DNA of 64,000 bases from Anaerolineales bacterium (GCA_020850595.1 JADZEK010000154.1:1-64000); one strand, 5' to 3'. Shown: positions 8,855-16,761, counted from the first letter of the stretch. Numbers and translations: made by a program. Notes: generated by a model not told the origin, from the sequence alone.

Positions 8855-9798
8855 TCCACACAGACGGGCTGACCAAGACCTTCGGCGCTACTGAGAAGGC
8901 GCTGACGGCGGTAGACCGGCTCTCGCTCGACGTGGCTGAGGGCGAAGTCTTCGGCTTCCTGGGGCCGAACGGTGCCGGCAAGACTACCACCGTGCGCATG
9001 CTCACGGCCCTCATCGGCCCCACGGCCGGCAGCGCCCGCCTCAACGGCTACACGCTTGGGCAAGACGACGCCGCCATCCGGCAGAGCGTGGGCCTGCTGA
9101 CCGAGACGCCCGGCATGTACGACCGGCTGAGCGCCGAGAAGAATCTGACCATCTATGCCCAGCTGTATGGCGTGCCCGACGTGGCTGGGCAGGTGCGCAA
9201 ATACCTGACCATGCTCGGCCTGTGGGAGCGCCGCCAGGACGAGGCCGGGAGCTTCTCCAAGGGCATGCGCCAGAAGCTGGCGCTGGCCCGCGCGCTGCTG
9301 CACGAGCCGCGCCTGCTGTTCCTGGATGAGCCAACCAGCGGACTGGACCCCGAAGCCGCCAAACTGGTGCGCGACTTCATCGCCGAGCTGAAGGGGGAAG
9401 GGCGCACAATCTTCCTGTGCACCCACAACCTGGATGAGGCCGACCGCCTGTGCGACCGCATCGCGATCTTCAAGACTCGCCTCATCACCGTAGACTCCCC
9501 GGTCAATATCCGCCAGCGGCTTTACGGCCGGCGAGTAGTCGTCCATTTGGGGCAGGCGGCCAACGACCTGACCGCCGTGGCCCAGACGCTGCCTTTCGTC
9601 AAGAGCGTCGAGGCCGTGGACAACAAGCTGGTCGTCGCGCTCGACAACCCGGAGGCCGACGATCCCGCGCTGATCCGCGCCCTGGTGGAGCAGGGAGCGG
9701 CCATTCAGTTCGTGGGCGAATTGCGGCACTCGCTGGAAGACGTATATCTGCGCCTGATTGACGAGCACAATGCGCCGTCGGCTCCGCCCGTCGCCTAA
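8851..9798 (+). CDS. ABC transporter ATP-binding protein (ABC-2 type exporter)
   Basis: A 315-residue ATPase of the DrrA/NatA-like exporter class. Motifs: Walker A GPNGAGKTT, Q-loop region LLTETPGMYDRL, signature FSKGMRQKLALARAL, Walker B LLFLDEPTSGLD and H-loop CTHNLDEA. The C-terminal ~90 residues form the extra domain usual for this class (SPVNIRQRLYGRRVVVHL...). The start is fixed by the ATGA overlap with the protease gene; an upstream in-frame extension lies inside that gene and is not real. The partner permease follows after a 70-bp gap that holds a parS site and a CRP-like palindrome. Confidence 0.93.
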   Translation: MIHTDGLTKTFGATEKALTAVDRLSLDVAEGEVFGFLGPNGAGKTTTVRMLTALIGPTAGSARLNGYTLGQDDAAIRQSVGLLTETPGMYDRLSAEKNLTIYAQLYGVPDVAGQVRKYLTMLGLWERRQDEAGSFSKGMRQKLALARALLHEPRLLFLDEPTSGLDPEAAKLVRDFIAELKGEGRTIFLCTHNLDEADRLCDRIAIFKTRLITVDSPVNIRQRLYGRRVVVHLGQAANDLTAVAQTLPFVKSVEAVDNKLVVALDNPEADDPALIRALVEQGAAIQFVGELRHSLEDVYLRLIDEHNAPSAPPVA

Positions 9799-9814
9799 CG
9801 TTTCACGTGAAACC
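9799..9814. promoter_or_regulatory. parS centromere-like site 2 (ParB binding)
   Basis: CGTTTCACGTGAAACC keeps the complete 14-bp palindrome GTTTCACGTGAAAC of the ParB consensus. It starts one base after the stop codon of the ABC ATPase gene and lies about 2.0 kb from site 1. Confidence 0.88.
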
Positions 9815-9824
9815 GAGACAGACT

Positions 9825-9856
9825 AACCTATTTGTGAAAAATATCACAAATAGGTT
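9825..9856. promoter_or_regulatory. CRP/FNR-type operator, perfect 13-bp inverted repeat
   Basis: AACCTATTTGTGA and TCACAAATAGGTT are exact reverse complements separated by six A/T bases. The inner part is TGTGA-N6-TCACA, the recognition pattern of the CRP/FNR family. The palindrome ends 12 bp before the permease start codon at 9869, which would suit repression or roadblock better than class I or II activation of that gene. Confidence 0.7.
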
Positions 9857-9868
9857 GAAGGTGGAAAG

Positions 9869-10663
9869 ATGAACCTACCCCGTGTGCGCACCGTCATAGA
9901 CAAAGAATGGGCCGAGGTCTTCAAGAACAAGCTCGTGCTCTTCACCGTCGGCTTTCTGCCCCTGATCTTCACCGCGCTGCCGTTGGGCATCTTCTACGTC
10001 ACCAGCCACAGTGCTCCCAACACCGGCGACTTGGCCGACCTGCCCGCCTCCTTTCAGGCCATGTGCGCGGGCGCCGGCCCGGCCGACTGCTTGCAACTCT
10101 ACCTGCTCAACGAGTTCCTGCTGCTGTTCATGATGATGCCACTCATCATCCCCGTCTCCATCGCCGCCTACAGCATCGTTGGCGAGAAGACCACCCGCAG
10201 CCTCGAGCCGCTGCTCGCCACGCCCATCAGCACCATCGAGCTGCTCACCGCCAAGGGCCTGGCCGCTGCCCTGCCCGCCATCGCCGCCACCTGGGCCGGC
10301 TTCACCGTCTTCCTCATCGGCCTGCCCCTGGTGGGCGGCGGCGCCATCGTCGTACGCCAGGTCCTCAGCCCGGTCTGGCTGCTGGCCATCTTCGTCATCA
10401 GCCCACTCATGTCGGTGCTGGCCGTCGTCTTCGCCCTCATGGTCTCCTCGCGCGCCAGCGACCCACGCGTGGCCGAGCAGACCGCCGCCGTCATCATCGC
10501 GCCGCTGCTGGCCGTGCTCTTCGGCCAACTCGCCGGCGTCATCGTCCTCAACGTCACCTTCATGCTGGTCGCCATCGTCCTCCTGGCGCTGATTGACCTC
10601 GCCATGGTCTACCTCGGCGCGCGCCTCTTTCAGCGCGAGAACATCCTCACCCGCTGGAAATAA
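9869..10663 (+). CDS. ABC-2 type transporter permease
   Basis: A 264-residue permease with about six membrane helices: one near residue 20-45 after the basic N-terminus, then pairs around residues 80-100, 125-150, 165-195 and 205-255. The motif SIVGEKTTRSLEPLLATPIS is typical of ABC-2 exporter permeases (the 'EK..rtlE.ll..Pis' loop). A good ribosome-binding site (AAGGTGG) precedes the ATG. It pairs with the ATPase encoded just upstream, although the intervening operator suggests separate control. Substrate unknown. Confidence 0.9.
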   Translation: MNLPRVRTVIDKEWAEVFKNKLVLFTVGFLPLIFTALPLGIFYVTSHSAPNTGDLADLPASFQAMCAGAGPADCLQLYLLNEFLLLFMMMPLIIPVSIAAYSIVGEKTTRSLEPLLATPISTIELLTAKGLAAALPAIAATWAGFTVFLIGLPLVGGGAIVVRQVLSPVWLLAIFVISPLMSVLAVVFALMVSSRASDPRVAEQTAAVIIAPLLAVLFGQLAGVIVLNVTFMLVAIVLLALIDLAMVYLGARLFQRENILTRWK

Positions 10664-10705
10664 GGCGCGCCCATTGGCGCTTCGGCCGCCGCCTGGAACA
10701 TTGCC

Positions 10706-11479
10706 ATGAACACTCGTCGTCTCGTCCGGCTGCTCCTCGCCGTCTTTGTCCTGGTCGTCCCCCTGGCCGCCTCGGCCCAGACCGACTCGACCCTGGAGCT
10801 TTACGTCCGCCGCAATGTCGGCTACTCCGGCGCCGGCGAAATCCAAGGTTCGTTTCGCCTGGAGACCAACGCGCCGCCCGGCGTCGTGAGCGTGACCTTC
10901 TACATTGATGACACGGTGGTGGGCACCGATGCCGAAGCCCCCTTCCGCGTGGACTTCGACACGGACAACTATGCCGTCGGGCCGCACACCCTGCGCGCCG
11001 AGGGCGCGCTCGCCGACGGCGGCACGCTCAGCGCCGCGCCGCGCCAGTTCAGCTTCGTCAGCGCCGCCGACAGCTGGCGGGCCGCCCAGGACATCTTCGT
11101 GCCGATCTTTAGCGTTGCCCTGGTCCTCATCGTCCTCTTCGGCGGCCTGGCGGTGTTTCAGGCCATGCGCAGCAAGGCCAACCCCACGCCGCTAGGCGCG
11201 CTGCGCAAATACGGCCTGCTGGGCGGCGCCATCTGCCCCAAGTGTGGCCGGCCGTTTAGCCGCCATTGGTGGGGCCTCAACGCCGGGCTGGGCAAGTTCG
11301 ACCGCTGCGACCATTGCGGCAAATGGAGCCTGGTGCGCGCCCTGCCACTGGCGCAGCTGCGCGCCGCCGAAGCCGCTGAGTTGAAGAACGCGGGCGAGGG
11401 GGCCGGCGCCGTGCCCGAGCCGAGCAAGGAAGAACGCCTGCGCAAGCAACTGGACGACTCACGCTACAGCGACAACTGA
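10706..11479 (+). CDS. Secreted-anchored protein with Ig-like domain and zinc ribbon
   Basis: A 257-residue protein with a classical signal peptide (residues 1-25, cut near ASA-QT), a beta-rich extracytoplasmic domain (SVTFYIDDTVVGTDAEAPFRVDFDTDNYAVGPHTL, an Ig-like/Big-type pattern), one membrane helix at about residues 131-152 and a cytoplasmic C-terminal zinc ribbon with two CxxC pairs (CPKCGRPF and CDHCGKW). The tail is charged. It follows the ABC permease by 42 bp and may belong to the same transcript. It could be an accessory or sensor subunit of the exporter, but this is inferred only from position. Confidence 0.75.
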   Translation: MNTRRLVRLLLAVFVLVVPLAASAQTDSTLELYVRRNVGYSGAGEIQGSFRLETNAPPGVVSVTFYIDDTVVGTDAEAPFRVDFDTDNYAVGPHTLRAEGALADGGTLSAAPRQFSFVSAADSWRAAQDIFVPIFSVALVLIVLFGGLAVFQAMRSKANPTPLGALRKYGLLGGAICPKCGRPFSRHWWGLNAGLGKFDRCDHCGKWSLVRALPLAQLRAAEAAELKNAGEGAGAVPEPSKEERLRKQLDDSRYSDN

Positions 11480-11561
11480 GCCTGGCCTCCCGGCGCGGGC
11501 TACGCCATCTGCCCGTTCTGGACCTTGGCTTGACATAATCTGAATTAGGTTGGCATTTCGT

Positions 11562-11590
11562 TTGCACCGCGAGTCGCGCGGTGTTATCAT
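11562..11590 (+). promoter_or_regulatory. Sigma70-type promoter
   Basis: TTGCAC (11562-11567) and TATCAT (11585-11590) are separated by 17 bp and lie 55 bp upstream of the start at 11645. Confidence 0.55.
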
Positions 11591-11644
11591 CCACCGCGCA
11601 ATGCTCGGGCGCGCTTGCGCGCCGCCCTGGCCTGGAGGCCGCCG

Positions 11645-12403
11645 ATGGATAACGAAACTCCCCCAGCCGAAGCGCCGGTGCGCAGCGTCTTTTCTAGTTT
11701 GCCGCCGGCCGCGCCGCCGCCGCCCACCCCGCTGCCCGCCCTACGCGCGCCGCGCCCCACGGCCACCAGCGCCTTCTGGCGGCTGGCTACCCTGTTCAGC
11801 CTCCTCGTCAACGTGCTGCTGCTGGTGGTGCTCGGCGTGGCCGGGCTGCTCATCTTCCAGATCAAGCGCCAGGTGGCCCAGCCCCTCATCGGCGGCCTGT
11901 ACGACAGCTTCGTGCAGATGGACGCGGCCAGCATCCTCACCACCGTCCACGTGGATGACACCATCCAGGTTAACGACACGATCCAGGTCAACGACACCAT
12001 CACCGTTAACGACACGCTGCCGGTGCTATTCAACCTGCCGCTCGACACCATCACGCAGGTCACGCTCACCGACGACACGCCGATCCCCAACACCACCGTT
12101 ATGCTCAACGGTTTGCCCGTGCCCACCGACATCACCCTGCCCGCCGGCACGCCGCTCAACATCCACCTGGCGCTGGTCGTGCCCGTCAGCCAGACCATCC
12201 CAGTGGTGCTGCGCGTGCCTGTCACGCTGCAAGTGCCGGTGAGCCTGGACGTGCCGGTGAGCCTGGATGTGCCGGTGAACATCCCCCTCAGCGAGACGGA
12301 ACTGCACGCGCCGTTCACCAACCTGGCGGCGCTGCTGCGGCCCTACCACACCTTCTTGGAGCAGACGCCCAACTCGTGGGGCGAACTGTTCTTCCCGCGT
12401 TGA
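11645..12403 (+). CDS. Membrane-anchored protein with tandem hexapeptide repeats
   Basis: A 252-residue bitopic protein. Residues 1-45 are Pro/Ala-rich and cytoplasmic, a single long membrane helix lies at about 45-72, and the rest is predicted extracytoplasmic. Two blocks of short repeats stand out: three copies of a six-residue unit of the type I-x-V-N-D-T (about residues 107-124) and three copies of V-P-V-S-L-D (about 197-212). These should form regular beta strands. The ATG at 11645 is chosen because TGGAGG precedes it at the right spacing, while the upstream alternative at 11615 lacks a site. It overlaps the methyltransferase gene. No function recognised. Confidence 0.75.
   Translation: MDNETPPAEAPVRSVFSSLPPAAPPPPTPLPALRAPRPTATSAFWRLATLFSLLVNVLLLVVLGVAGLLIFQIKRQVAQPLIGGLYDSFVQMDAASILTTVHVDDTIQVNDTIQVNDTITVNDTLPVLFNLPLDTITQVTLTDDTPIPNTTVMLNGLPVPTDITLPAGTPLNIHLALVVPVSQTIPVVLRVPVTLQVPVSLDVPVSLDVPVNIPLSETELHAPFTNLAALLRPYHTFLEQTPNSWGELFFPR
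11963..12016 (+). repeat. 18-bp tandem repeat, three copies, in coding sequence
   Basis: Three consecutive 18-bp units of the type ATCCAGGTTAACGACACG (11963-11980, 11981-11998, 11999-12016) encode an I-Q-V-N-D-T repeat. Confidence 0.85.
12233..12280 (+). repeat. 18-bp tandem repeat, 2.7 copies, in coding sequence
   Basis: GTGCCGGTGAGCCTGGAC is repeated at 12233 and 12251 (one change in the last base) and partly at 12269, encoding V-P-V-S-L-D units. Confidence 0.85.
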
Positions 12404-13314
12404 GCGCGCCGGCGACCCCGCCCAGCGACCGGCCCCCGGTCTGCGATTACGAAGGTTCGGACTACCAGCAGGCCTTTTGGGATACGGGCGCGCGCGCCTA
12501 CGAGGACCAGACCGAGGCGCACGCTCTGCAGGCGCTGCTGCCCGCGCGCGGCCGGCTGCTGTTGGAAATCGGCGCGGGCGCGGGCCGCAACACCCCGCGC
12601 TATGCCGGGTATGAGCGCGTGGTGGTCATGGACTACTCGCGCACGCAGTTGGAGCAGGCGCAGGCGCGCTTGGGCCGCAGCGCGCGCTATGTCTACGTGG
12701 CCGCCGATGTCTACGCCCTGCCGTTCGCGCCCGGCCTGTTCGACGCCGCCACCCTGATCCGCGTCATCCACCACCTGGCCGACGCGCCGGCCGCCTTAAA
12801 GCAAATCCGCGCCGTGCTGGAGCCGGGCGCGGTCTTCATCCTTGAGTTCGCCAACAAGCGCAACCTTAAAGCCATCTTGCGCTGGCTCGCGCGCCGGCAG
12901 GCGTGGAACCCGTTCGCGCCCGAGCCGGTGGAGTTCGTGAAGCTCAACTTCGACTTTCACCCGCGCAGCATGCGCGCCTGGCTGCGCGCGGCAGGGCTGC
13001 CTCCGCAGCAGGTGCGCGCTTTGTCCTACTTCCGCCTGGGCCTGTTCAAGCGGTTCGTGCCGCTCAAGCTGCTCGTCGGCCTCGACGCGCTCCTCCAGCC
13101 CACCGGCCGGTGGCTGCCCTACTCGCCCAGCCTGTTCGTCCGCGCCCAGGCAGACGGCCCCGGCGCGAAGGCGCAGCCCGGCTGGTTCTTTCGTTGCCCC
13201 GTCTGTGGCGGTCTCGACCTCGCCGAAAGCTCCGCCGCCCTCACCTGTGGCGGCTGCGGCCGCGCCTGGCCCGTCAGCGACGGCATTTACGACTTTCGCG
13301 GCGTGCGGGCGTAA
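12400..13314 (+). CDS. SAM-dependent methyltransferase with C-terminal Trm112-like zinc ribbon
   Basis: A class I methyltransferase: motif I LLLEIGAGAGRN, acidic motif II VVMDYS, motif IV-like DAATLIRVIHHL and post-motif 'AVLEPGAVFILEFANK', a UbiE/type-11 pattern. The final ~45 residues form a treble-clef or zinc-ribbon unit (CPVCGGLDL ... LTCGGCGRAWPVSDGIYDFR) that resembles Trm112-type activator domains, here fused in cis. Starts are ambiguous: TTG at 12400 overlaps the previous stop (TTGA) and gives MSAPATPPSD; GTG at 12376 would overlap 28 bp. Substrate unknown. Confidence 0.82.
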   Translation: MSAPATPPSDRPPVCDYEGSDYQQAFWDTGARAYEDQTEAHALQALLPARGRLLLEIGAGAGRNTPRYAGYERVVVMDYSRTQLEQAQARLGRSARYVYVAADVYALPFAPGLFDAATLIRVIHHLADAPAALKQIRAVLEPGAVFILEFANKRNLKAILRWLARRQAWNPFAPEPVEFVKLNFDFHPRSMRAWLRAAGLPPQQVRALSYFRLGLFKRFVPLKLLVGLDALLQPTGRWLPYSPSLFVRAQADGPGAKAQPGWFFRCPVCGGLDLAESSAALTCGGCGRAWPVSDGIYDFRGVRA

Positions 13315-13344
13315 GAACTGGGGCCTCAGGGGGAAAGAAAGGTG

Positions 13345-13372
13345 ACTCAGGGGAAGGCCCCTTCCCTTGAGT
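13345..13372. terminator. Convergent-gene hairpin, probable bidirectional terminator
   Basis: ACTCAGGGGAAGG (13345-13357) pairs with CCTTCCCTTGAGT (13360-13372), with one G-T wobble. It lies between convergent genes; there is no strong T-tract on either side. Confidence 0.5.
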
Positions 13373-13393
13373 GCGCGGACCCCGCGCCTCCGT

Positions 13394-15376
13394 CTACCTC
13401 ACCGCCAGCGGCAGGTACACCCGCAGCTCCACCAACTCGTCGTAGCCCAGGTCAAAGCCCAGGCCGAGCGGGCGCGCGTCGCCGTCGAAGTCGTCGGTCA
13501 CGCCCGCGTTCGCGCCCGCGTCAATCGCCGGGCTGCCGCCGCCCAGGTGGTAGTCGTAGGCCGCCGGGTTGGCGAACAGCGGGTCGCCCGTGGGGTGATG
13601 GCTGCCGCTGGTCGCGCCCGACGCCGGGCTGCCGACGTTGAAGAACAAGTTGTAGTCCTCATACAGCGTGCCGCTGCCCTCCACCAGGCCGCTGGTGTAG
13701 CTTGCCACGATCGTGTTGGTCACCCCCAGCGTCCCCAGTTCCAGGTAGACTGCAGTCCCGCTGATGCTGCTCGCGGCGGCGAAGGTGCTGTGCAACACCA
13801 CGCTCTCGCCGCCCGTGACGGCATACCACACCGCCTGGCCGGGTTGGTCAACCGCCACGTTGTCGGCCAGCAAGCTGTTCACCAGGCGCAGATCGCCGTT
13901 CGCCAGCAGCCCCAGGCCGCCGCCTTTGCCCTGGCTGGTGTTGCTCAAAAACTGGGTATTGGTCACGCTCAGGCCGTTTTCGGCCCGCACCGCGCCGCCG
14001 GGGCAGAGTAATCCCAGGCAAGCATTGCCCTGGAACACGGAAGCGACCAGGATGGCCGGACCGGGGAAGTACGCGCCACCGCCGCCCGATTGCGCCGTGT
14101 TATTCTGGTAAATCACGCCGCTGACATACGCCGCATTGCCGCCGCTCAGCCCGCCCCCCAGACAGCCGTTATCGCTGCAAAGGTTGCCGCGCAACCAGCC
14201 GTTGGTCAGCGTTAAGACGGCCCCGGTGTGAATCGCCCCGCCGCTACCCCGCGCAGTGTTGCTGATGAAATCCGTGGTGTTGATCACTAGGTTCTGGGTA
14301 GATTCGGTCCACAGCGCGCCGCCCCGGCACAGGTTGAATGCGCAGTTGTTGCGTTCAAAGCGCGCCCCGCTCAGGCTGACCAGCTCCGGTCCGCTGCTGT
14401 AAATGACGTGCAGCCCGCCGCCGCCGGTTTCCGCGCTATTGCTGATGAATTGCGTGCCGGTCACCAACAGCGTGCCGCGCACATCGAGCCCGCCACCAGT
14501 GCCGCCCGAGCTGTTGCCCTGGAACAGGCCGCCGCTGACGCTGGCCTCCAGCGAGTTGTAGATCCCGCCGCCGCCGCCGACGGCCGTGTTGGTCAGGACC
14601 AGCGTATTGCTCAGCTGAAGATAGCGGCTGACCAGCCCGCCGCCGAAGCAACTGCCGCCGCACCCGTTGCGCTCGAAGCGGCCGTTCTCGATCACGGCGG
14701 TGCCGAAGACGAACGCGCCGCCGCCCCAGCCGCCCGCGGTGTTGCTGATGAACTGGGTGTCGCTCAAGACCAGCCGGTATTCCACCGGGTTTTGCTCAAT
14801 GTTCAGGCCGCCGCCGTGGTGGGCGGAGGTGTTGTTGGTGAACAGCGCGCTCGTCACCGTCAGGTTGGCCGCGGCGTACAGCCCGCCGCCCTGCCAGGCG
14901 CTGTTGTTGCGCACGATCAGGTTTTGCAGCCGCGGCTGGGCGGTCTCGGTGATTAGCAGGCCGCCGCCGCAGAACTGCGGGCACGCCGTGCCGCCGTCCA
15001 CGTCGCCGCCCTGAAAAGTCAGGCCCGAGATCACCACTGAGGCGTTCACCGCCACGCCCGTCACCGTGATGACGCGCTGGCCCGCCGCCGCCTGGAGGAT
15101 GGTGGTGGCGCTGTTCGTGCCCACCAGGTTGACGGTCTTGCTTAACGTCAGGCTCTCGGTGTACGTGCCGGGGTTGACCTGAACGGTGTCGTTGGGGTTC
15201 GCGCCATTAATGGCCGCCTGGATTGACCCGCCCGGGTTGACGAGGATGGTGGTGGCCGACCCCGCGTGGGCCGGGCGGCCCGCCGCCAGCAGCAGCAGCG
15301 CCGCCGCGGCCAGGCCGAGCACCAATGACAGGCCGAGACCCGTGGCGCGGCGACCGCGGACAGCATGGTTAGACAT
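13394..15376 (-). CDS. Secreted right-handed beta-helix protein (choice-of-anchor Q type)
   Basis: A 660-residue exported protein. The ATG at 15376 is preceded by GAGGGAG and starts a typical signal peptide (basic n-region, long Leu/Ala core, AHA-GS cleavage near residue 39); a 45-residue upstream extension is discarded. After ILVNPGGSIQAAINGANPNDTVQVNPGTYTE, the classic start of pectate-lyase-like beta-helices, there are about ten coils with recurring 'NNTA..GGG' and 'F.SN.A..GGGG' turns and Cys pairs (CPQFC, CGGSCFGG, CLGLLCPGG). The end (DPLFANPAAYDYHLGGGSPAIDAG) is the usual choice-of-anchor Q segment. It is probably a surface or extracellular matrix protein; no catalytic residues can be assigned. 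It has its own promoter. Confidence 0.88.
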   Translation of the reverse strand: MSNHAVRGRRATGLGLSLVLGLAAAALLLLAAGRPAHAGSATTILVNPGGSIQAAINGANPNDTVQVNPGTYTESLTLSKTVNLVGTNSATTILQAAAGQRVITVTGVAVNASVVISGLTFQGGDVDGGTACPQFCGGGLLITETAQPRLQNLIVRNNSAWQGGGLYAAANLTVTSALFTNNTSAHHGGGLNIEQNPVEYRLVLSDTQFISNTAGGWGGGAFVFGTAVIENGRFERNGCGGSCFGGGLVSRYLQLSNTLVLTNTAVGGGGGIYNSLEASVSGGLFQGNSSGGTGGGLDVRGTLLVTGTQFISNSAETGGGGLHVIYSSGPELVSLSGARFERNNCAFNLCRGGALWTESTQNLVINTTDFISNTARGSGGAIHTGAVLTLTNGWLRGNLCSDNGCLGGGLSGGNAAYVSGVIYQNNTAQSGGGGAYFPGPAILVASVFQGNACLGLLCPGGAVRAENGLSVTNTQFLSNTSQGKGGGLGLLANGDLRLVNSLLADNVAVDQPGQAVWYAVTGGESVVLHSTFAAASSISGTAVYLELGTLGVTNTIVASYTSGLVEGSGTLYEDYNLFFNVGSPASGATSGSHHPTGDPLFANPAAYDYHLGGGSPAIDAGANAGVTDDFDGDARPLGLGFDLGYDELVELRVYLPLAVR

Positions 15377-15448
15377 GGAAACTCCCTCTGCGATTTGGGC
15401 CAGGCCGGGCGACGCCCAGGCGGCTGGTCCCAGCAGACGCCGCCCGTG

Positions 15449-15476
15449 AGTATAGAACGATTGGTAAATCTGACAA
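15449..15476 (-). promoter_or_regulatory. Sigma70-type promoter of the beta-helix gene
   Basis: On the minus strand TTGTCA (15471-15476) and TATACT (15449-15454) are 16 bp apart, about 70 bp upstream of the start codon at 15376. Confidence 0.65.
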
Positions 15477-15530
15477 CTTGTGCTGGGTTTCGGCGGCCTG
15501 GCACGTGACACGGTCAGGGACGCTGGGGAA

Positions 15531-15557
15531 CAAAACAGGGCCTTCCCGGGAGGCCCT
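15531..15557 (-). terminator. Intrinsic terminator of the ArsR-DUF2087 operon
   Basis: On the minus strand AGGGCCT and AGGCCCT pair around a 7-nt loop (15537-15557) and are followed by GTTTTGTT. It sits about 30 bp after the stop at 15587. Confidence 0.7.
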
Positions 15558-15586
15558 GCGCAACAGCCTCCACGTCCCTGGCCGGC

Positions 15587-16156
15587 CTAGCTTTCCGTCC
15601 TCCAATAGCTCCCCCCGGCTTTCTCCCGGTCCATCCATTTCCAGTCAATGAACGTGCGCCGCAGCGTGGCGGTGTCGGGGTGCAGGCGCTTGAGCCGCTC
15701 GTTGACTTCTTTCTCGGTGTAGCGCGGGCCGACCTCAAACGCTTGCAAAGCGTAGCGCGCCACCACGCGATACTTCTTTGCCTGCGCCGGCAACTCGCGG
15801 ATCGCGCCCTCCGGCGTGAGGAAGTCGCGCAGCACCCGGGCCACGTACTCGTCTTCGGTAGGCGGGACAGCGGCGGCCGCACGCGGCAGGGCCTGGGCCG
15901 CCAGCGCGTGCAGGTAGTCGCGCCGCAGCCGATAAGTCTGCGCCGCGCTGTGCGGGCCGTCCACCAACTCGGCGTGGCTCAACCCGTCCAGGTGCTTGCG
16001 GATGGCGGCCGGCGGTAAGCCCAGCGCCTCGGCCAACTGCGCCGCGCTCTGGTCGCGTTCCGCCAGCCGCCCCGCTACTTGCAGCCGGCCCACGTCTGAT
16101 AAAGCCTTAAAGAATTCCAGCAGCGCCGTCTCAGCCGGCCCCGTCAGCCTCGCCAT
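15587..16156 (-). CDS. ArsR-like HTH regulator with DUF2087 domain (copy 2)
   Basis: A 189-residue protein. Residues 1-75 form a winged-helix domain of the ArsR type (LLEFFKALSDVGRLQVAGRLAERDQSAAQLAEALGLPPAAIRKHLDGLSHAELV). The C-terminal ~80 residues are a DUF2087 domain (YTEKEVNERLKRLHPDTATLRRTFIDWKWMDR). It starts 3 bp after the stop of its paralogue and must be co-transcribed with it. No metal-binding CxC motif of classical ArsR sensors is visible, so the signal may be read by DUF2087 instead. DUF2087 proteins are usually annotated as transcriptional regulators of unknown ligand. Confidence 0.88.
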   Translation of the reverse strand: MARLTGPAETALLEFFKALSDVGRLQVAGRLAERDQSAAQLAEALGLPPAAIRKHLDGLSHAELVDGPHSAAQTYRLRRDYLHALAAQALPRAAAAVPPTEDEYVARVLRDFLTPEGAIRELPAQAKKYRVVARYALQAFEVGPRYTEKEVNERLKRLHPDTATLRRTFIDWKWMDREKAGGSYWRTES

Positions 16157-16159
16157 GTA

Positions 16160-16744
16160 TTACCTCTCGTCTGGGATGCGCCAATACTCGCCGCCCGCCC
16201 GCGCCATGAGCTTGTACTCGATGAAGGCCCGTCGCAAGCTGGCCGTGTCGGGGTGCGCCTGGCTCAGTTCGGCGTTCACTTCCTTTTCGGAATAGCGCCG
16301 CCCCGGCTCAAAACGCTCCACCAGTGCCCGCAGCACCACTTGCAGCTTCTTCTGGGAGGCGGGCAGGCGCGTCAGCGTGCCGTCGGGCCGGAGGAAGTCG
16401 CGCCGCACCTTGGCCTCGAACGCGCTGGGAGGAGGCTCGGTTTGCGTCAGCAGGCGTTCGGCGGCCGCGGGCAGCGTCTCACGCGCTAGCAGCCGCCCGG
16501 CCAGGCCGCGCACCACGTCTAGCCGCAAGCGGTAGCGCTTGGCGTGGCCGTCTATCCGCGCGTCTACCAGCCCGGCCTCGGCCAGCCGCGCCAGGTGGTG
16601 CGACACCGTGGCGGGCTTCAGGTCTAGGCGCTGGGCCAGCGCCTCGCCGCTGTAGGCCGTCTCGGCCAGCAGCCCCACGATCTTCAGCCGGGTTTCGTCC
16701 GCCAGCGCCTTAAAAAACACCAACAAATCCGGCTCAACCGCCAT
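16160..16744 (-). CDS. ArsR-family HTH regulator with DUF2087 domain (copy 1)
   Basis: A 194-residue paralogue of the next gene: winged helix LLVFFKALADETRLKIVGLLAETAYSGEALAQRLDLKPATVSHHLARLAEAGLV (closer to the ArsR consensus than copy 2), then DUF2087 (YSEKEVNAELSQAHPDTASLRRAFIEYKLMAR). The pair clearly arose by tandem duplication. A perfect palindrome lies 18 bp upstream of its start and overlaps a TAAGAT -10 element, so it very probably represses its own operon. The two proteins might form heterodimers. Confidence 0.9.
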   Translation of the reverse strand: MAVEPDLLVFFKALADETRLKIVGLLAETAYSGEALAQRLDLKPATVSHHLARLAEAGLVDARIDGHAKRYRLRLDVVRGLAGRLLARETLPAAAERLLTQTEPPPSAFEAKVRRDFLRPDGTLTRLPASQKKLQVVLRALVERFEPGRRYSEKEVNAELSQAHPDTASLRRAFIEYKLMARAGGEYWRIPDER

Positions 16745-16761
16745 GTATCCGCTCCATCCTA

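Noticed and set aside
13345-13372. Transposon end or IS terminal repeat
   Set aside because: The palindrome lies between two intact convergent genes and no transposase or target duplication is visible; a terminator explains it better.
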